Source: JAVBQJ01 sp045585875 (GTDB lineage Bacteria; Verrucomicrobiota; Lentisphaeria; Victivallales; Victivallaceae). Taken from it: a stretch of DNA of 20,224 nucleotides. Made by a program: the position numbers and the translations under genes. The stretch is from positions 1 through 20,224 of the forward strand of contig JAZMZH010000187.1 in NCBI GenBank assembly GCA_045585875.1, read 5' to 3'. How positions within the stretch are numbered: position 1 is the stretch's first letter; the number at the start of each line of letters is the position of its first letter. The notes under the pieces were generated by a model that searched no databases, had not been told where the DNA came from, and saw nothing but the letters and a program-made list of their open reading frames with translations. This document shows, one piece after another, positions 13,249-20,224 of this stretch.

Positions 13249-14160
13249 TTACCGGATCACCGTCATGATCATGCCGGAGAGGATGAGCGCCACGCCCGCG
13301 ACTTTGGTCAGCGTGCACTTCTCCCTGAGGATGAAGACCCCCGCCGGCAGGCTGAAGACCATGCCCAGCTGACGGAATATCTGGATGTAGGAGACATTGT
13401 CCACATAATTGGTCGCGATCAGCAGCAGGACGTAGGTGGACGAGGAAAACAGCCCGGCGAATACCGGCATCCAGTTCCGCTCCCGGAAGAATCCCAGCCA
13501 CACCCGGCGCTCCTCCCCGCGAAGAAGCGCATAGGCGGTCATGGCAGCCGCGATAACCCCGCCTCTCAGGACATTAAAGGTCATGGAAACCACCGGCTTG
13601 CCGACTCCGGCCGCGGCGGCCGTCTCAAAAAGTTCCCTCTGGGCCACGCTGTCCACGATGGTGTACCCCGAGGTGCCCATGGCGTTGAGCAGGAGGAAGA
13701 AGATTCCCCAGTTCATGTAGCTGCGGATGCTGAAATCCGAAAACCGGTTCAGCGGCATGGTCAGGCATCCCGTGAAGGCCACGAACATGCCCAGCACGGC
13801 CACGACCGAGAGCTCGCGGCCCACCCCGAAGAGCGCGGTGCCGGCCGCCGTCAGCAGTATGGGCAGGGCCCGCATCATCGGATAGGCGGCGGACATGTCC
13901 ATCCGCCGGTAGGCCCCCACCATGCCGAAGCAGTAGCAGAAGTCGAAGGCCGCCGAAGCAAGCAGGAGCAGCCAGAAGCGCATCGGAAATTCCCGTATCG
14001 GCAGCGGCGTCCAGAAGAACACATGCCACCACAGCATATTGGAAGTCAGGCAGACGACGGCGTAAAAGGCCACGGTCATGTGAGATTTTTTCGCCAGGGT
14101 GTTCCAGGACACGCTGAGCAGAGTGGAGGACATGATCAGCAGAAACGGCAGCAGTCCCAT
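13249..14160 (-). CDS. EamA/DMT-superfamily transporter, paralogue 1 (distal)
   Basis: 303 residues with about ten membrane helices arranged as two five-helix halves. The opening M-G-L-L-P-F-L-L-I-M-S-S-T-L-L-S-V-S-W-N-T-L-A-K-K-S and the end V-S-Y-I-Q-I-F-R-Q-L-G-M-V-F ... L-R-E-K-C-T-L-T-K-V-A-G-V-A-L-I-L-S-G match the drug/metabolite transporter EamA pattern, whose members move amino acids, sugars or other metabolites. The substrate is unknown. It is the last of three tandem copies: 23 bp downstream of paralogue 2, with AAGGAAAGGG about a dozen bases before the ATG. It is the most diverged of the three. It ends convergently, 10 bp from the PHP gene. Confidence 0.82.
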   Translation of the reverse strand: MGLLPFLLIMSSTLLSVSWNTLAKKSHMTVAFYAVVCLTSNMLWWHVFFWTPLPIREFPMRFWLLLLASAAFDFCYCFGMVGAYRRMDMSAAYPMMRALPILLTAAGTALFGVGRELSVVAVLGMFVAFTGCLTMPLNRFSDFSIRSYMNWGIFFLLLNAMGTSGYTIVDSVAQRELFETAAAAGVGKPVVSMTFNVLRGGVIAAAMTAYALLRGEERRVWLGFFRERNWMPVFAGLFSSSTYVLLLIATNYVDNVSYIQIFRQLGMVFSLPAGVFILREKCTLTKVAGVALILSGMIMTVIR

Positions 14161-14183
14161 GGTTCAAAACACCCTTTCCTTGT

Positions 14184-15092
14184 TTACAGCACCGTCATCA
14201 TCAGTCCCGTCAGGATGAGGGTCACTCCGACGATTTTGGTCAGCGTGCACTTTTCCTTCAGCACGATCACGCCGGCCAGCAGGCCGAAAACCAGACCGAT
14301 CTGCCGAAAAACCTGCACATAGGAGACATTGTCCACATAAGTCATGGCGATCAGCACGGCCACATAACTGAGCGAATCGAACAATCCGGCCAGCACGGGC
14401 GTCATTTTCGCATCTTTGAAAAAACCCGTCCAGATCCGGCGTTCGCTCCGCAGACAGAGGGCGGTCAGGGTTAAGGAGGAGGCCAGCAGGACCTCGCGGA
14501 CGGAGTAATAGGTCATGGAAACCAGGGTCCGGGAAACGTCAAGCGCCTCCGCCGCGGGCAGAATCTGCTTTTGGGCCTGACTGTCGAAGATCGTGTACCC
14601 GGTGATCCCGGAGGCGGAGATCAGCAGAAAGAGCATATTGGCGTTCCGATAATTCCGGATGTTGAAATCCGAGAATTTCGCCAGCGGCATGACCGCGCAC
14701 CCGACAAAGACCACGAACATGCCCAGCACGGCCGTGACGGAAAGCATCCTGCCGATGCCGAACAGGCAGGTGACCGCCGCCGTCATGAGAATCGGCAGCG
14801 AGCGCATCACCGGATAGGCTGCAGACATATCCATCCTCCGGTAGGCTCCCCCAAGGCCGAAGCAGTAGCAGAGGTTGGAAAACATCGCCGCCGCGGCCAG
14901 GATCCAGAATTTCAGCGGAAATTCGGAGACGGGCAGCGGCGTCCATAAAAACACATGGCACCACAAAAGGCCGCAGACGGTGGTCATGACGGCGTAAAAC
15001 GCCACGCTCATGCCTTTTTTCTTGGCCATCGTATTCCACGAAGCATGAAGCAGCGAGGAAAAAACGATGAGCGACATCGGCACGATTCCCAT
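14184..15092 (-). CDS. EamA/DMT-superfamily transporter, paralogue 2 (middle)
   Basis: 302 residues, same ten-helix plan and almost the same length as its two neighbours. It shares L-H-A-S-W-N-T-x-A-K-K near the start, A-Y-R-R-M-D-M-S-A-A-Y-P-V-M-R-S-L-P-I-L in the first half, and S-Y-V-Q-V-F-R-Q-I-G-L-V-F-G-L-L-A-G-V-I-V-L (about 245-275) at the end. The central D-M-S-x-A-Y-P-V-M-R motif in all three is a likely substrate or gating element. The start ATG at 15092 lies 16 bp from the stop of paralogue 3, with AGAGGAG about eleven bases upstream. The 3' third is close to paralogue 3 even in DNA, which points to recent duplication or gene conversion. Confidence 0.82.
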   Translation of the reverse strand: MGIVPMSLIVFSSLLHASWNTMAKKKGMSVAFYAVMTTVCGLLWCHVFLWTPLPVSEFPLKFWILAAAAMFSNLCYCFGLGGAYRRMDMSAAYPVMRSLPILMTAAVTCLFGIGRMLSVTAVLGMFVVFVGCAVMPLAKFSDFNIRNYRNANMLFLLISASGITGYTIFDSQAQKQILPAAEALDVSRTLVSMTYYSVREVLLASSLTLTALCLRSERRIWTGFFKDAKMTPVLAGLFDSLSYVAVLIAMTYVDNVSYVQVFRQIGLVFGLLAGVIVLKEKCTLTKIVGVTLILTGLMMTVL

Positions 15093-15108
15093 GGATTCTC
15101 AAACTCCT

Positions 15109-16017
15109 CTAAAGAACGGTCAGCACCAGCCCGCAGATAATCAGCGCCGTCCCCAGCACTTTGGTCAGCGTGCACTTTTCCTTAAGCACGATCACCCCGG
15201 CCAGCAGACCGAAAACCAGACCGATCTGCCGGAACACCTGCACATAGGAAACGTTTTCCACATAATTCATGGCGATCAGCACCAGCACATAAGTGGACGA
15301 GGCGAAGATCCCGGCCAGGATCGGCGTGAGCTTCCGGGTCCGGAAAAACCCCAGCCACGTCTCCCGCTCCTTTCGCACGCTCAAAGCGTAGAGGGTCAGC
15401 ACGGAGCAGAGCGCAACCCCCCGCAGCACATAAAAGGTCATGGAGAGCACCGGCTTGGAGATGGCCAGTTCGTCGGCGATGGGCACTATCTGATCCTGAG
15501 CAAGCTTGTCCAATATGGTGTACCCGGTGGTGCCGCCCGCGGCGATGAAAAGAAACAGCATATTCCGATTCAGGTAGTTATGGATGCTGAAGTCGGAGAA
15601 TTTCCCGAGCGGCATCACCATGCAGCCGACAAAGACCACGAACATGCCCAGCACGGCGGTCGGCGAAAGCATCCTGCCGATGCCGAACAGGCACGTGACC
15701 GCCGCCGTCAGCAATATGGGCAGCGAGCGCATCACCGGATAGGCGGTGGACATGTCCAGTTTCCGATAGGCGCCGATCAGCCCGAAACAGTAGGCGCAGT
15801 CCGCGGCAACGGACATGCCGAGAAAAAGCCAGAAGCGCATCGGAAACTCCCGGATGGGCATCGGAGTCCAGAAGAACACATGCCACCACAGGCAATTGCT
15901 GGCCAGACTCATGATCGCGTAAAAGGCTTCGGTCATGCGGGATTTTTTCGCCAGGGTGTTCCAGGAGGCGTGGAGGATGGCGGAGGAAACGATCAAAAGG
16001 AGGGGGAGGAGACTCAT
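15109..16017 (-). CDS. EamA/DMT-superfamily transporter, paralogue 3 (proximal)
   Basis: 302 residues from the ATG at 16017. That start overlaps the stop of the upstream gene (ATGA), begins MSLLPLLLIVSSAILHASWN directly in a membrane helix, and lines up with the starts of the other two paralogues; the in-frame extension to 16071 is rejected for those reasons. About ten helices; motifs L-H-A-S-W-N-T-L-A-K-K-S, Y-R-K-L-D-M-S-T-A-Y-P-V-M-R-S-L-P-I-L-L-T-A-A-V-T, and Y-V-Q-V-F-R-Q-I-G-L-V-F-G-L-L-A-G. It is translationally coupled to the C_GCAxxG_C_C gene and heads the tandem triplet. Function: a membrane permease or exporter of unknown small metabolite. Confidence 0.82.
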   Translation of the reverse strand: MSLLPLLLIVSSAILHASWNTLAKKSRMTEAFYAIMSLASNCLWWHVFFWTPMPIREFPMRFWLFLGMSVAADCAYCFGLIGAYRKLDMSTAYPVMRSLPILLTAAVTCLFGIGRMLSPTAVLGMFVVFVGCMVMPLGKFSDFSIHNYLNRNMLFLFIAAGGTTGYTILDKLAQDQIVPIADELAISKPVLSMTFYVLRGVALCSVLTLYALSVRKERETWLGFFRTRKLTPILAGIFASSTYVLVLIAMNYVENVSYVQVFRQIGLVFGLLAGVIVLKEKCTLTKVLGTALIICGLVLTVL

Positions 16018-16337
16018 TCGGTCATGCTCTCCGCAGCCAGTCCGGCGGCCAGGCGCACGCACTCGACGCATGGGAAACGGTGCACCGTCTTCAATTCCCG
16101 GCAGAAGACCGAGCCGGCCCGGGAAGCGAATTCCCGGCGAATCTCTTCACGCTTCGCCTCCGGCGCCGCCAGCAGCGCCGCGTAAAGCGCGCCGCAGATG
16201 CCCTCCGGGGCACGCCCTCCGCCCGCATCGGCAAGAGTTTTCACCATATCCTCACGCCCCAGCCCGGCGGCCACGGACTGAGCGCAGTTGTGCGTTTTCG
16301 GCACGGAGGTAAAAATTTTCACGGCAGCTTCAGACAT
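16014..16337 (-). CDS. C_GCAxxG_C_C family redox-type protein
   Basis: 107 residues. The spaced Cys pattern of this family is complete: H-N-C18-A-Q, then G-G-G-R-A-P-E-G-I-C48-G-A-L, then F-C79-R-E-L-K, then C90-x-x-C93-V. The family is small, often seen in anaerobes, and presumed to bind a metal or cofactor or to take part in redox chemistry; its biochemical role is not established. The ATG at 16337 has GGAAGG a few bases upstream. It is the first of four overlapping or closely spaced genes with the three DMT transporters, and its stop overlaps the first transporter start, so transport of something redox-active is possible but only inferred. Confidence 0.85.
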   Translation of the reverse strand: MSEAAVKIFTSVPKTHNCAQSVAAGLGREDMVKTLADAGGGRAPEGICGALYAALLAAPEAKREEIRREFASRAGSVFCRELKTVHRFPCVECVRLAAGLAAESMTE

Positions 16338-16379
16338 AACAACCTTCCGAAATCAGTTTCTCTCCGGGATGCGTCTCAT

Positions 16380-16415
16380 CTCCCGCGCCCCTCCGGAGCC
16401 GGGGCGCGTCGGGAG
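16380..16415 (-). terminator. GC-rich hairpin after the SGNH gene, no U tract
   Basis: CGCGCCCC (minus-strand reading) pairs with GGGGCGCG (plus 16384-16391 with 16401-16408), extended by CTCCC/GGGAG (16380-16384 with 16411-16415) across a two-base bulge. A strong structure between two minus-strand genes, but the following bases are not U-rich. Confidence 0.45.
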
Positions 16416-16420
16416 GCGGC

Positions 16421-17053
16421 TTAACGCTCCAGCAGCTTCCCGGCGGCCGCGATCCAGGCGTCGGCAATGAGCTGATGCCCCGCCGGAGTAGGATGCACTC
16501 CGTCCGCCAGCCAGTGACCGGGAGCGGCCTTGAGCGCGGCGTCGTTGAAGAGCTTCTGCAGAGGCAGAAACACCGCATCGAATTCTCCGGCCAGGCGGCG
16601 CACCGCATCCTGTCTGGCGGCGATGTCGCTGAACCAGTCGCCGGGGGTTTCGGCGACGGCGCCGATATTCAGGATGAAAGGCTCCATCAGCACGAATTGC
16701 ACATTCGGCAATTTTTCCCGAGTCCAGGTGAGGATTTCCCGGTAGATGCGCTCGTAGCGCTCGGGTTCCACGCCGTTGTTCCAGGCGAGACCGTGCCAGG
16801 TGTCGTTGACGCCGATCAGGATGCTCAGGATGTCGGGAGCTAGGTTGATGCAGTCGCACTTCCAGCGGGCGTAGAGATCGACCACCCGATGCCCGCCAAT
16901 GCCCCGGTTGTAAAAGGTCCACTCGGTTTCCGGCATATCGCAGGCCAAACGGCCGACGATCCGGAGGGGATAACCTGTGCCGAATTCGAGATTATAACTT
17001 GTGCGGCCGCAATCCGTGATGGAATCGCCCTGAAACAAAACCGTCTTTTTCAT
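16421..17053 (-). CDS. SGNH/GDSL-family hydrolase (probable carbohydrate or lipid esterase)
   Basis: 210 residues, single domain, no signal peptide. The four SGNH blocks are readable: G9-D10-S11-I-T-D with the nucleophile Ser11; N49-R-G-I-G-G54 in block II; G81-V-N83-D in block III; and D184-G-V-H187-P-T as the Asp/His of the triad in block V. The W-H-G-L-A-W insert after GVND and the D-G-V-H-P-T-x-x-G-H end resemble the cytoplasmic acetyl-esterases of bacteria that deacetylate xylan-type oligosaccharides, but rhamnogalacturonan or lipid substrates fit equally. The ATG at 17053 has AAGGAG four bases upstream. It lies 70 bp downstream of the pyrophosphatase gene and 83 bp upstream of the C_GCAxxG_C_C gene, bounded by hairpins on both sides. 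Confidence 0.88.
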   Translation of the reverse strand: MKKTVLFQGDSITDCGRTSYNLEFGTGYPLRIVGRLACDMPETEWTFYNRGIGGHRVVDLYARWKCDCINLAPDILSILIGVNDTWHGLAWNNGVEPERYERIYREILTWTREKLPNVQFVLMEPFILNIGAVAETPGDWFSDIAARQDAVRRLAGEFDAVFLPLQKLFNDAALKAAPGHWLADGVHPTPAGHQLIADAWIAAAGKLLER

Positions 17054-17083
17054 ACTTCTCCTTGAATTAACGATCTTTTGATG

Positions 17084-17119
17084 CCGGCCGCGCCGGAAAA
17101 GCGCGGCGCGAAAGACCGG
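17084..17119 (-). terminator. Long GC hairpin between the pyrophosphatase and SGNH genes
   Basis: CGCGCCG (17089-17095) and CGGCGCG (17104-17110) form the inner stem; CCGGC/GCCGG at the outer ends (17084-17088 and 17115-17119) extend it with an internal loop. No U tract follows on the minus strand. Confidence 0.45.
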
Positions 17120-17123
17120 CGTC

Positions 17124-18779
17124 TTACGAAAAACTCTTCAAAAGCACCGGCAGAAGCTGTTTCTTGCGGCTGAGGACGCCCGGCAGATCGTACAGTCCGT
17201 CGCCGGCCTTGCGCCACGGCAGCTTGCCCAGCAAAACCGGACTGCCCACCGCCATGAGCAGGGAATTCTCCCGGACCACGTCGGTAACCAGCAGACCGAA
17301 GAAATCCAGCTTCTCGTCCCTCAGCAGCTTTTCCGCGGCCCGGCGCAGCTTCTCCCGGGAGCGTTCAAACTCGTCAAATCCCGACTCCTCAACCTGCGAT
17401 ACGGCAAAAACCGTTCTGCCGGAGGTGAAATTCTTACGGTCCAGCTCCAGCACTTCCCGGGGAGGCCGCTGGGCGATCGGCGAACCGATGGCGAAAAGCT
17501 CCTGCATGAGATCGGAGCCTTTCACACCGCAGAGCGCCTCCAATGCCACCACCGCACGCCGGTCCCGGTCGGTGGTGGTGGGACTGCGGAGCATCAGCGT
17601 GTCGGAAACCACTCCGCCCAGCAGAATTCCGGCGGCGGATCCGTCGGGAGTCATCCCCGCCGCGGCAAACCGCTCGTACACCAGAGTGCAGGTGCTGCCC
17701 ACCACGTCGCAGCTGATTCTCAGCGGAGAGCGCGAGGGCGGCATATTGATCCGGTGATGATCCAGCACCTCGATCACCTGAACGTCGGATATTCCCGGCA
17801 CGCTTTGATCGAACTCATTATGATCCACCAGCACCAGACGGCAGCCGCGGCAGCGCTCCACATCGGAACGGGTGAAACTGCCGATGAGATTGTTTTCGGC
17901 GTCGGTCACCGGGAAATTGTCCGCCGAACCGCCCGCGATTTCGGAGCGCACCTCCGCCACCGCCAGTTCCGGCGGGTAGGACGGCGCCTCCCGGTCGATC
18001 ATCATCCCCACCGGTCCGGCGAATTTGATCCGGCGCACGCAGGCGGCGGAATCCAGCCGGGTCTTGATGATGGAAACCCCTTTGTGCCGGGCGGCGTCCA
18101 GCACCACCGGGTCGATCCGGCGCGATCCGGTGATAATCATCAGACGCGCCCCGCTTCCGATGGCCAGCAGATGAATGTCGCTGCGGTCCCCCACCACGAT
18201 GGCCAGCTCCTCCGGCCGATCGCGGGGGACGTGTTCCTTAAAGCTCTCCGCATTCATGGCGGCGACGTAAACGGAGAAATCCTGCTCCCGCTCCGGATCC
18301 CTCAGACTGAGGCCCTCCCCGTGGAGCACTTCGAGGATCGAATTCAGGGAGGTGCGCACCCGGCGTCCGGTCAGCCCGGCCTCGCCGTTCTGGAGCAGCG
18401 TCCCCAGCAGCTCGAACAGACAGAGCGTCCCGGAATATTTCCCGGCCGCGTCCACGACGGGCAGGCGTGAAAGATGACGCTTCTCGAAGATTCCCACGGC
18501 GGAAAACAGGGTCTGCTCCTCCCGGAGCACGTCGTCGTCCCGGTGCATGATGTCCCCCACCAGCGGCGCGAGGCTCCCCACGGACCGGGGCAATTCACGA
18601 TGGAAGCGTTTGAAGAGGTATTCCGCACGGAGCCCCGGCAAACCGACGCAGGCGGCCACGGCGCCGGGTTCGCCGGTCAGCCGCTTCAGCTCGGCGTACG
18701 CGCTGGCGCTCGCCACCGAATCCACATCGGGATTGCGATGACCGATCACGACCGGATCACCGAATTTGTTCATCTCCAT
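17124..18779 (-). CDS. ppaC: Family II (manganese-dependent) inorganic pyrophosphatase with CBS and DRTGG domains
   Basis: About 551 residues from the ATG at 18779, chosen because GGAGG lies five bases upstream and the DHH motif follows at once; earlier in-frame starts (18797, 18866) are less likely. The N-terminal DHH part has H14-R-N-P-D18-V-D20-S21. An inserted regulatory block follows: CBS (about 75-130), DRTGG (about 195-250), second CBS (about 255-315). The DHH core resumes with V-L-V-D-H-N, E-V-L-D-H-H-R, and S-D-T-L-M-L-R-S-P-T-T-T-x-x-D. The C-terminal DHHA2 domain ends with the active-site type S-R-K-K-Q. It hydrolyses pyrophosphate; in CBS-DRTGG members adenine nucleotides and diadenosine polyphosphates control activity. 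All catalytic residues look intact. The ferredoxin gene and its terminator lie upstream, so it needs its own promoter, which I could not find. Confidence 0.92.
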   Translation of the reverse strand: MEMNKFGDPVVIGHRNPDVDSVASASAYAELKRLTGEPGAVAACVGLPGLRAEYLFKRFHRELPRSVGSLAPLVGDIMHRDDDVLREEQTLFSAVGIFEKRHLSRLPVVDAAGKYSGTLCLFELLGTLLQNGEAGLTGRRVRTSLNSILEVLHGEGLSLRDPEREQDFSVYVAAMNAESFKEHVPRDRPEELAIVVGDRSDIHLLAIGSGARLMIITGSRRIDPVVLDAARHKGVSIIKTRLDSAACVRRIKFAGPVGMMIDREAPSYPPELAVAEVRSEIAGGSADNFPVTDAENNLIGSFTRSDVERCRGCRLVLVDHNEFDQSVPGISDVQVIEVLDHHRINMPPSRSPLRISCDVVGSTCTLVYERFAAAGMTPDGSAAGILLGGVVSDTLMLRSPTTTDRDRRAVVALEALCGVKGSDLMQELFAIGSPIAQRPPREVLELDRKNFTSGRTVFAVSQVEESGFDEFERSREKLRRAAEKLLRDEKLDFFGLLVTDVVRENSLLMAVGSPVLLGKLPWRKAGDGLYDLPGVLSRKKQLLPVLLKSFS

Positions 18780-18840
18780 CCGTTCCTCCGAAGACATTCC
18801 CGCATCCGCGGCGGGTCCGGCTTCCCGCCGAAGCTCCGTC

Positions 18841-18877
18841 AAAAGAAAAAACCGGAGGTCAAACACTCAACCCCCGG
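18841..18877 (-). terminator. Intrinsic terminator of the ferredoxin gene
   Basis: On the minus strand CCGGGGGT (18870-18877) pairs with ACCTCCGG (18852-18859), one G-U pair, ten-base loop, followed by TTTTTTCTTTT (18841-18851). A textbook terminator; its orientation matches the ferredoxin gene. Confidence 0.85.
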
Positions 18878-18899
18878 CATTTCCCTCAGCTCCGACGCT

Positions 18900-19070
18900 T
18901 CAGTCGAGGCTGATCGCTCCGGCGGGACACTCCCCGGCGCAGGCGCCGCAATCAATGCAGTCGGCGCCGACCTGAGCCTTGCCGTTGTCCATGGTGATGG
19001 TGCTCACGGGGCACACATTGGTGCACGCTTCGCATCCGACGCACTTGCTCTGATCAACTTTCGCAGCCAT
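18900..19070 (-). CDS. Small 2[4Fe-4S] ferredoxin
   Basis: 56 residues, read from the ATG at 19070 (AAGGAGG five bases upstream). Two clostridial-type cluster motifs are complete: C10-x2-C13-x2-C16-x3-C20-P and C38-x2-C41-x2-C44-x3-C48-P. It is a soluble low-potential electron carrier typical of anaerobes. Size and spacing match the classic 55-residue bacterial ferredoxins. It is monocistronic: promoter at 19117-19144, terminator at 18841-18877, and it is divergent from the oppD-like gene. The redox partner is not indicated by the neighbourhood. Call very secure. Confidence 0.96.
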   Translation of the reverse strand: MAAKVDQSKCVGCEACTNVCPVSTITMDNGKAQVGADCIDCGACAGECPAGAISLD

Positions 19071-19116
19071 TCTTTCCTCCTTAGAGTTAAAAAAAAAAGA
19101 ACCTTGAACTTCAAAT

Positions 19117-19144
19117 AATATACCATTTTATTTTGAAAAGTCAA
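19117..19144 (-). promoter_or_regulatory. Predicted promoter of the ferredoxin gene
   Basis: Minus strand: TTGACT (19139-19144), 16-bp AT-rich spacer, TATATT (19117-19122). A long A/T run lies in the leader before the ribosome site. Confidence 0.72.
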
Positions 19145-19145
19145 C

Positions 19146-19174
19146 TGGAAAAATAAGATTATCGAGTGTATATT
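19146..19174 (+). promoter_or_regulatory. Possible promoter of the oppD-like gene
   Basis: TATATT (19169-19174) is clear; the -35 is weaker (TGGAAA, 19146-19151, 17-bp spacer). The ATG at 19180 is only five bases after the -10 box and lacks a Shine-Dalgarno, so a leaderless transcript is suggested. Confidence 0.5.
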
Positions 19175-19179
19175 TCACC

Positions 19180-20184
19180 ATGTTGCTGAAAGTCGAACAT
19201 CTATCCATCGGATTCGGACGCGGCGGAGACTACTGCGAAGTCGTCTCCGACATCTCCTTTTCGCTCGAGCCCGGCTCCATCACCGCCATCGTCGGCGAGA
19301 GCGGATGCGGCAAAAGCCTCACCTGTCTGGCGCTCGGCAGCCTCCTGCCGCCGGGAGCCTCGGCCCGATGCGAAAAAATGCTCTTCACTCCCGCCGAGGG
19401 CGCTCCGCCGGTGGATCTGCACAAGCTCCCTCCCCGGGAGCGCCGCCGATATTCCGGCGGCGGCATCGCCTATGTCTTTCAGGAACCCGCGGTGTCGCTG
19501 AACCCGGTTTTCACGGTGGCGAGCCAGATCGGCGAAGCCCTGAAGCTCCATACGACCCTCGACCGGGAGGCGAGAAGCCGCCGTGTGCTGGAATTGCTGG
19601 ACCAGGTGGGCATACCCGATCCGGCGGCACGGGCGCGGGCCTACCCCCACGAACTCTCCGGCGGGATGCAGCAGCGGGTCATGATCGCCCTCGCTCTGGC
19701 CGGAAATCCCAGACTGCTGATCGCCGACGAACCCACAACCGCGCTGGACGTGACCATTCAGGCCCAGATCCTCGAACTTCTCTCCAGACTGGCCGCGGAG
19801 ACCGGCATGGGGATCCTGCTGATCACCCATAACCTCGGCATCGTCGCCCGGATCGCCGATTCCGTATGCGTCCTCTACGCGGGGCGCATCGTGGAACGGG
19901 CCGCGACCCGGGAACTGCTCGGACACCCCGTCCATCCGTACACCCGCAAACTGCTGCGTTCGGTCCCGACCCTGCACGAGCAAAAAACCGAACTGGAAAC
20001 CATACCCGGCTCCGTCCCGGCGCCCGGGAAATTTCCGCCGGGATGCCGTTTCGCCAACCGCTGCGGCTTCGCCTCCGCGGAGTGCAGCGCCCCGCCCCCG
20101 GAGGAAAGGGTCTGCGACGGGCATTTCGTCGCCTGCTTCCACAGGGCTGAAGCCGAAGCCGCCGGCCCGGGAGATCCGAGATGA
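19180..20184 (+). CDS. Oligopeptide/dipeptide ABC transporter ATP-binding protein (OppD/DppD-like)
   Basis: 334 residues, one full ABC ATPase: Walker A G-E-S-G-C-G-K-S (39-46), Q-loop F-Q101-E-P-A-V-S-L-N-P, signature L-S-G-G-M-Q-Q-R (159-166), Walker B L-L-I-A-D183-E184-P-T-T-A-L-D, and H217. The C-terminal OppD/F extension is present (H-P-Y-T-R-K-L-L-R-S-V-P) with the Cys-rich tail C289-R-F-x-x-R-C295-x6-C302 ... C312, C319 found in dipeptide/nickel transporters, where it may bind an Fe-S cluster. It energises uptake of peptides or related solutes through membrane permeases. It appears to be the first gene of a plus-strand operon, its stop overlapping the next ATG (ATGA). The substrate is not readable from this subunit alone. 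Confidence 0.9.
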   Translation: MLLKVEHLSIGFGRGGDYCEVVSDISFSLEPGSITAIVGESGCGKSLTCLALGSLLPPGASARCEKMLFTPAEGAPPVDLHKLPPRERRRYSGGGIAYVFQEPAVSLNPVFTVASQIGEALKLHTTLDREARSRRVLELLDQVGIPDPAARARAYPHELSGGMQQRVMIALALAGNPRLLIADEPTTALDVTIQAQILELLSRLAAETGMGILLITHNLGIVARIADSVCVLYAGRIVERAATRELLGHPVHPYTRKLLRSVPTLHEQKTELETIPGSVPAPGKFPPGCRFANRCGFASAECSAPPPEERVCDGHFVACFHRAEAEAAGPGDPR

Positions 20185-20224
20185 AAGACACCCCTCCGGT
20201 TTACTTCTGGAAGTCGCCCCTGAC
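20181..20224 (+). CDS. Start of the next operon gene, truncated by the window
   Basis: The ATG at 20181 overlaps the oppD stop; only 14 codons are seen (MKDTPPVYFWKSPL), open to the edge. An OppF-type ATPase is the usual successor of OppD, but these residues do not prove it. Confidence 0.5.
   Translation, partial: MKDTPPVYFWKSPL

Noticed and set aside
13186..16185. Long plus-strand frames opposite the three DMT transporter genes
   Set aside because: Products are His/Gly/Gln-rich shadows; the transporter frames have clear helices and mutual homology.
18780..18866. Upstream starts for the pyrophosphatase (18866 or 18797)
   Set aside because: The longest form would begin inside the loop of the ferredoxin terminator; the ATG at 18779 has a well-placed GGAGG and keeps the N-terminus at family length.

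Overview
The window is a GC-rich bacterial chromosome segment with tightly packed genes on both strands. It holds no rRNA, tRNA, insertion sequence, phage gene or CRISPR array that I can see. The gene set (NrdR, AroQ chorismate mutase, an AsmA-like protein, McsA/McsB outside a Firmicute-type ctsR-clpC operon, a type III PLP decarboxylase, FtsQ, QueD/QueE, MraZ, a CBS/DRTGG family II pyrophosphatase, an SGNH esterase) suggests a Gram-negative-type anaerobe. A member of the PVC superphylum, possibly Lentisphaerota, is my best guess. That placement is an inference from gene content and style, not a proof.

Layout. Positions 1-88 hold the start of nrdR (minus), divergent from chorismate mutase and an AsmA-like membrane protein (198-1544, plus), which ends at a good intrinsic terminator. 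A minus-strand operon follows from 5418 down to 1750: mcsA, an mcsB-like gene and a membrane PAS histidine kinase, with overlapping ends and a near-consensus promoter. Next, also minus, are an ornithine/lysine decarboxylase and ftsQ. FtsQ diverges from a plus operon of queD, queE and a chagasin-like protease inhibitor lipoprotein (7805-9226). This runs convergently into a minus pair: a small lipoprotein gene followed by a PglK/MsbA-like ABC exporter. The lipoprotein gene diverges from mraZ (11507), which has its own phased operator repeats, a 73-residue exported protein and a PHP-domain phosphoesterase with a strong leader hairpin. From 13249 to 19070 everything is on the minus strand: three tandem EamA/DMT transporter paralogues behind a C_GCAxxG_C_C protein, an SGNH hydrolase, a CBS-DRTGG manganese pyrophosphatase and a 56-residue 2[4Fe-4S] ferredoxin. 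The window ends with a divergent plus-strand oppD/dppD-like ATPase and the first codons of the next gene.

Two points stand out. First, the McsB homologue keeps the fold signature of protein arginine kinases but has lost essentially every catalytic residue I can place: both catalytic glutamates are Arg, three ATP-phosphate arginines are gone and the reactive Cys is Ser. It looks like a pseudokinase, still paired with an intact-looking zinc-finger McsA and translationally coupled to a sensor histidine kinase. Second, eight promoters can be read with the identical -10 hexamer TATATT, and MraZ sits behind TGG(A/G)A repeats spaced on an exact 10-bp grid, while the mraZ and ftsQ genes are detached from any division/cell-wall cluster.
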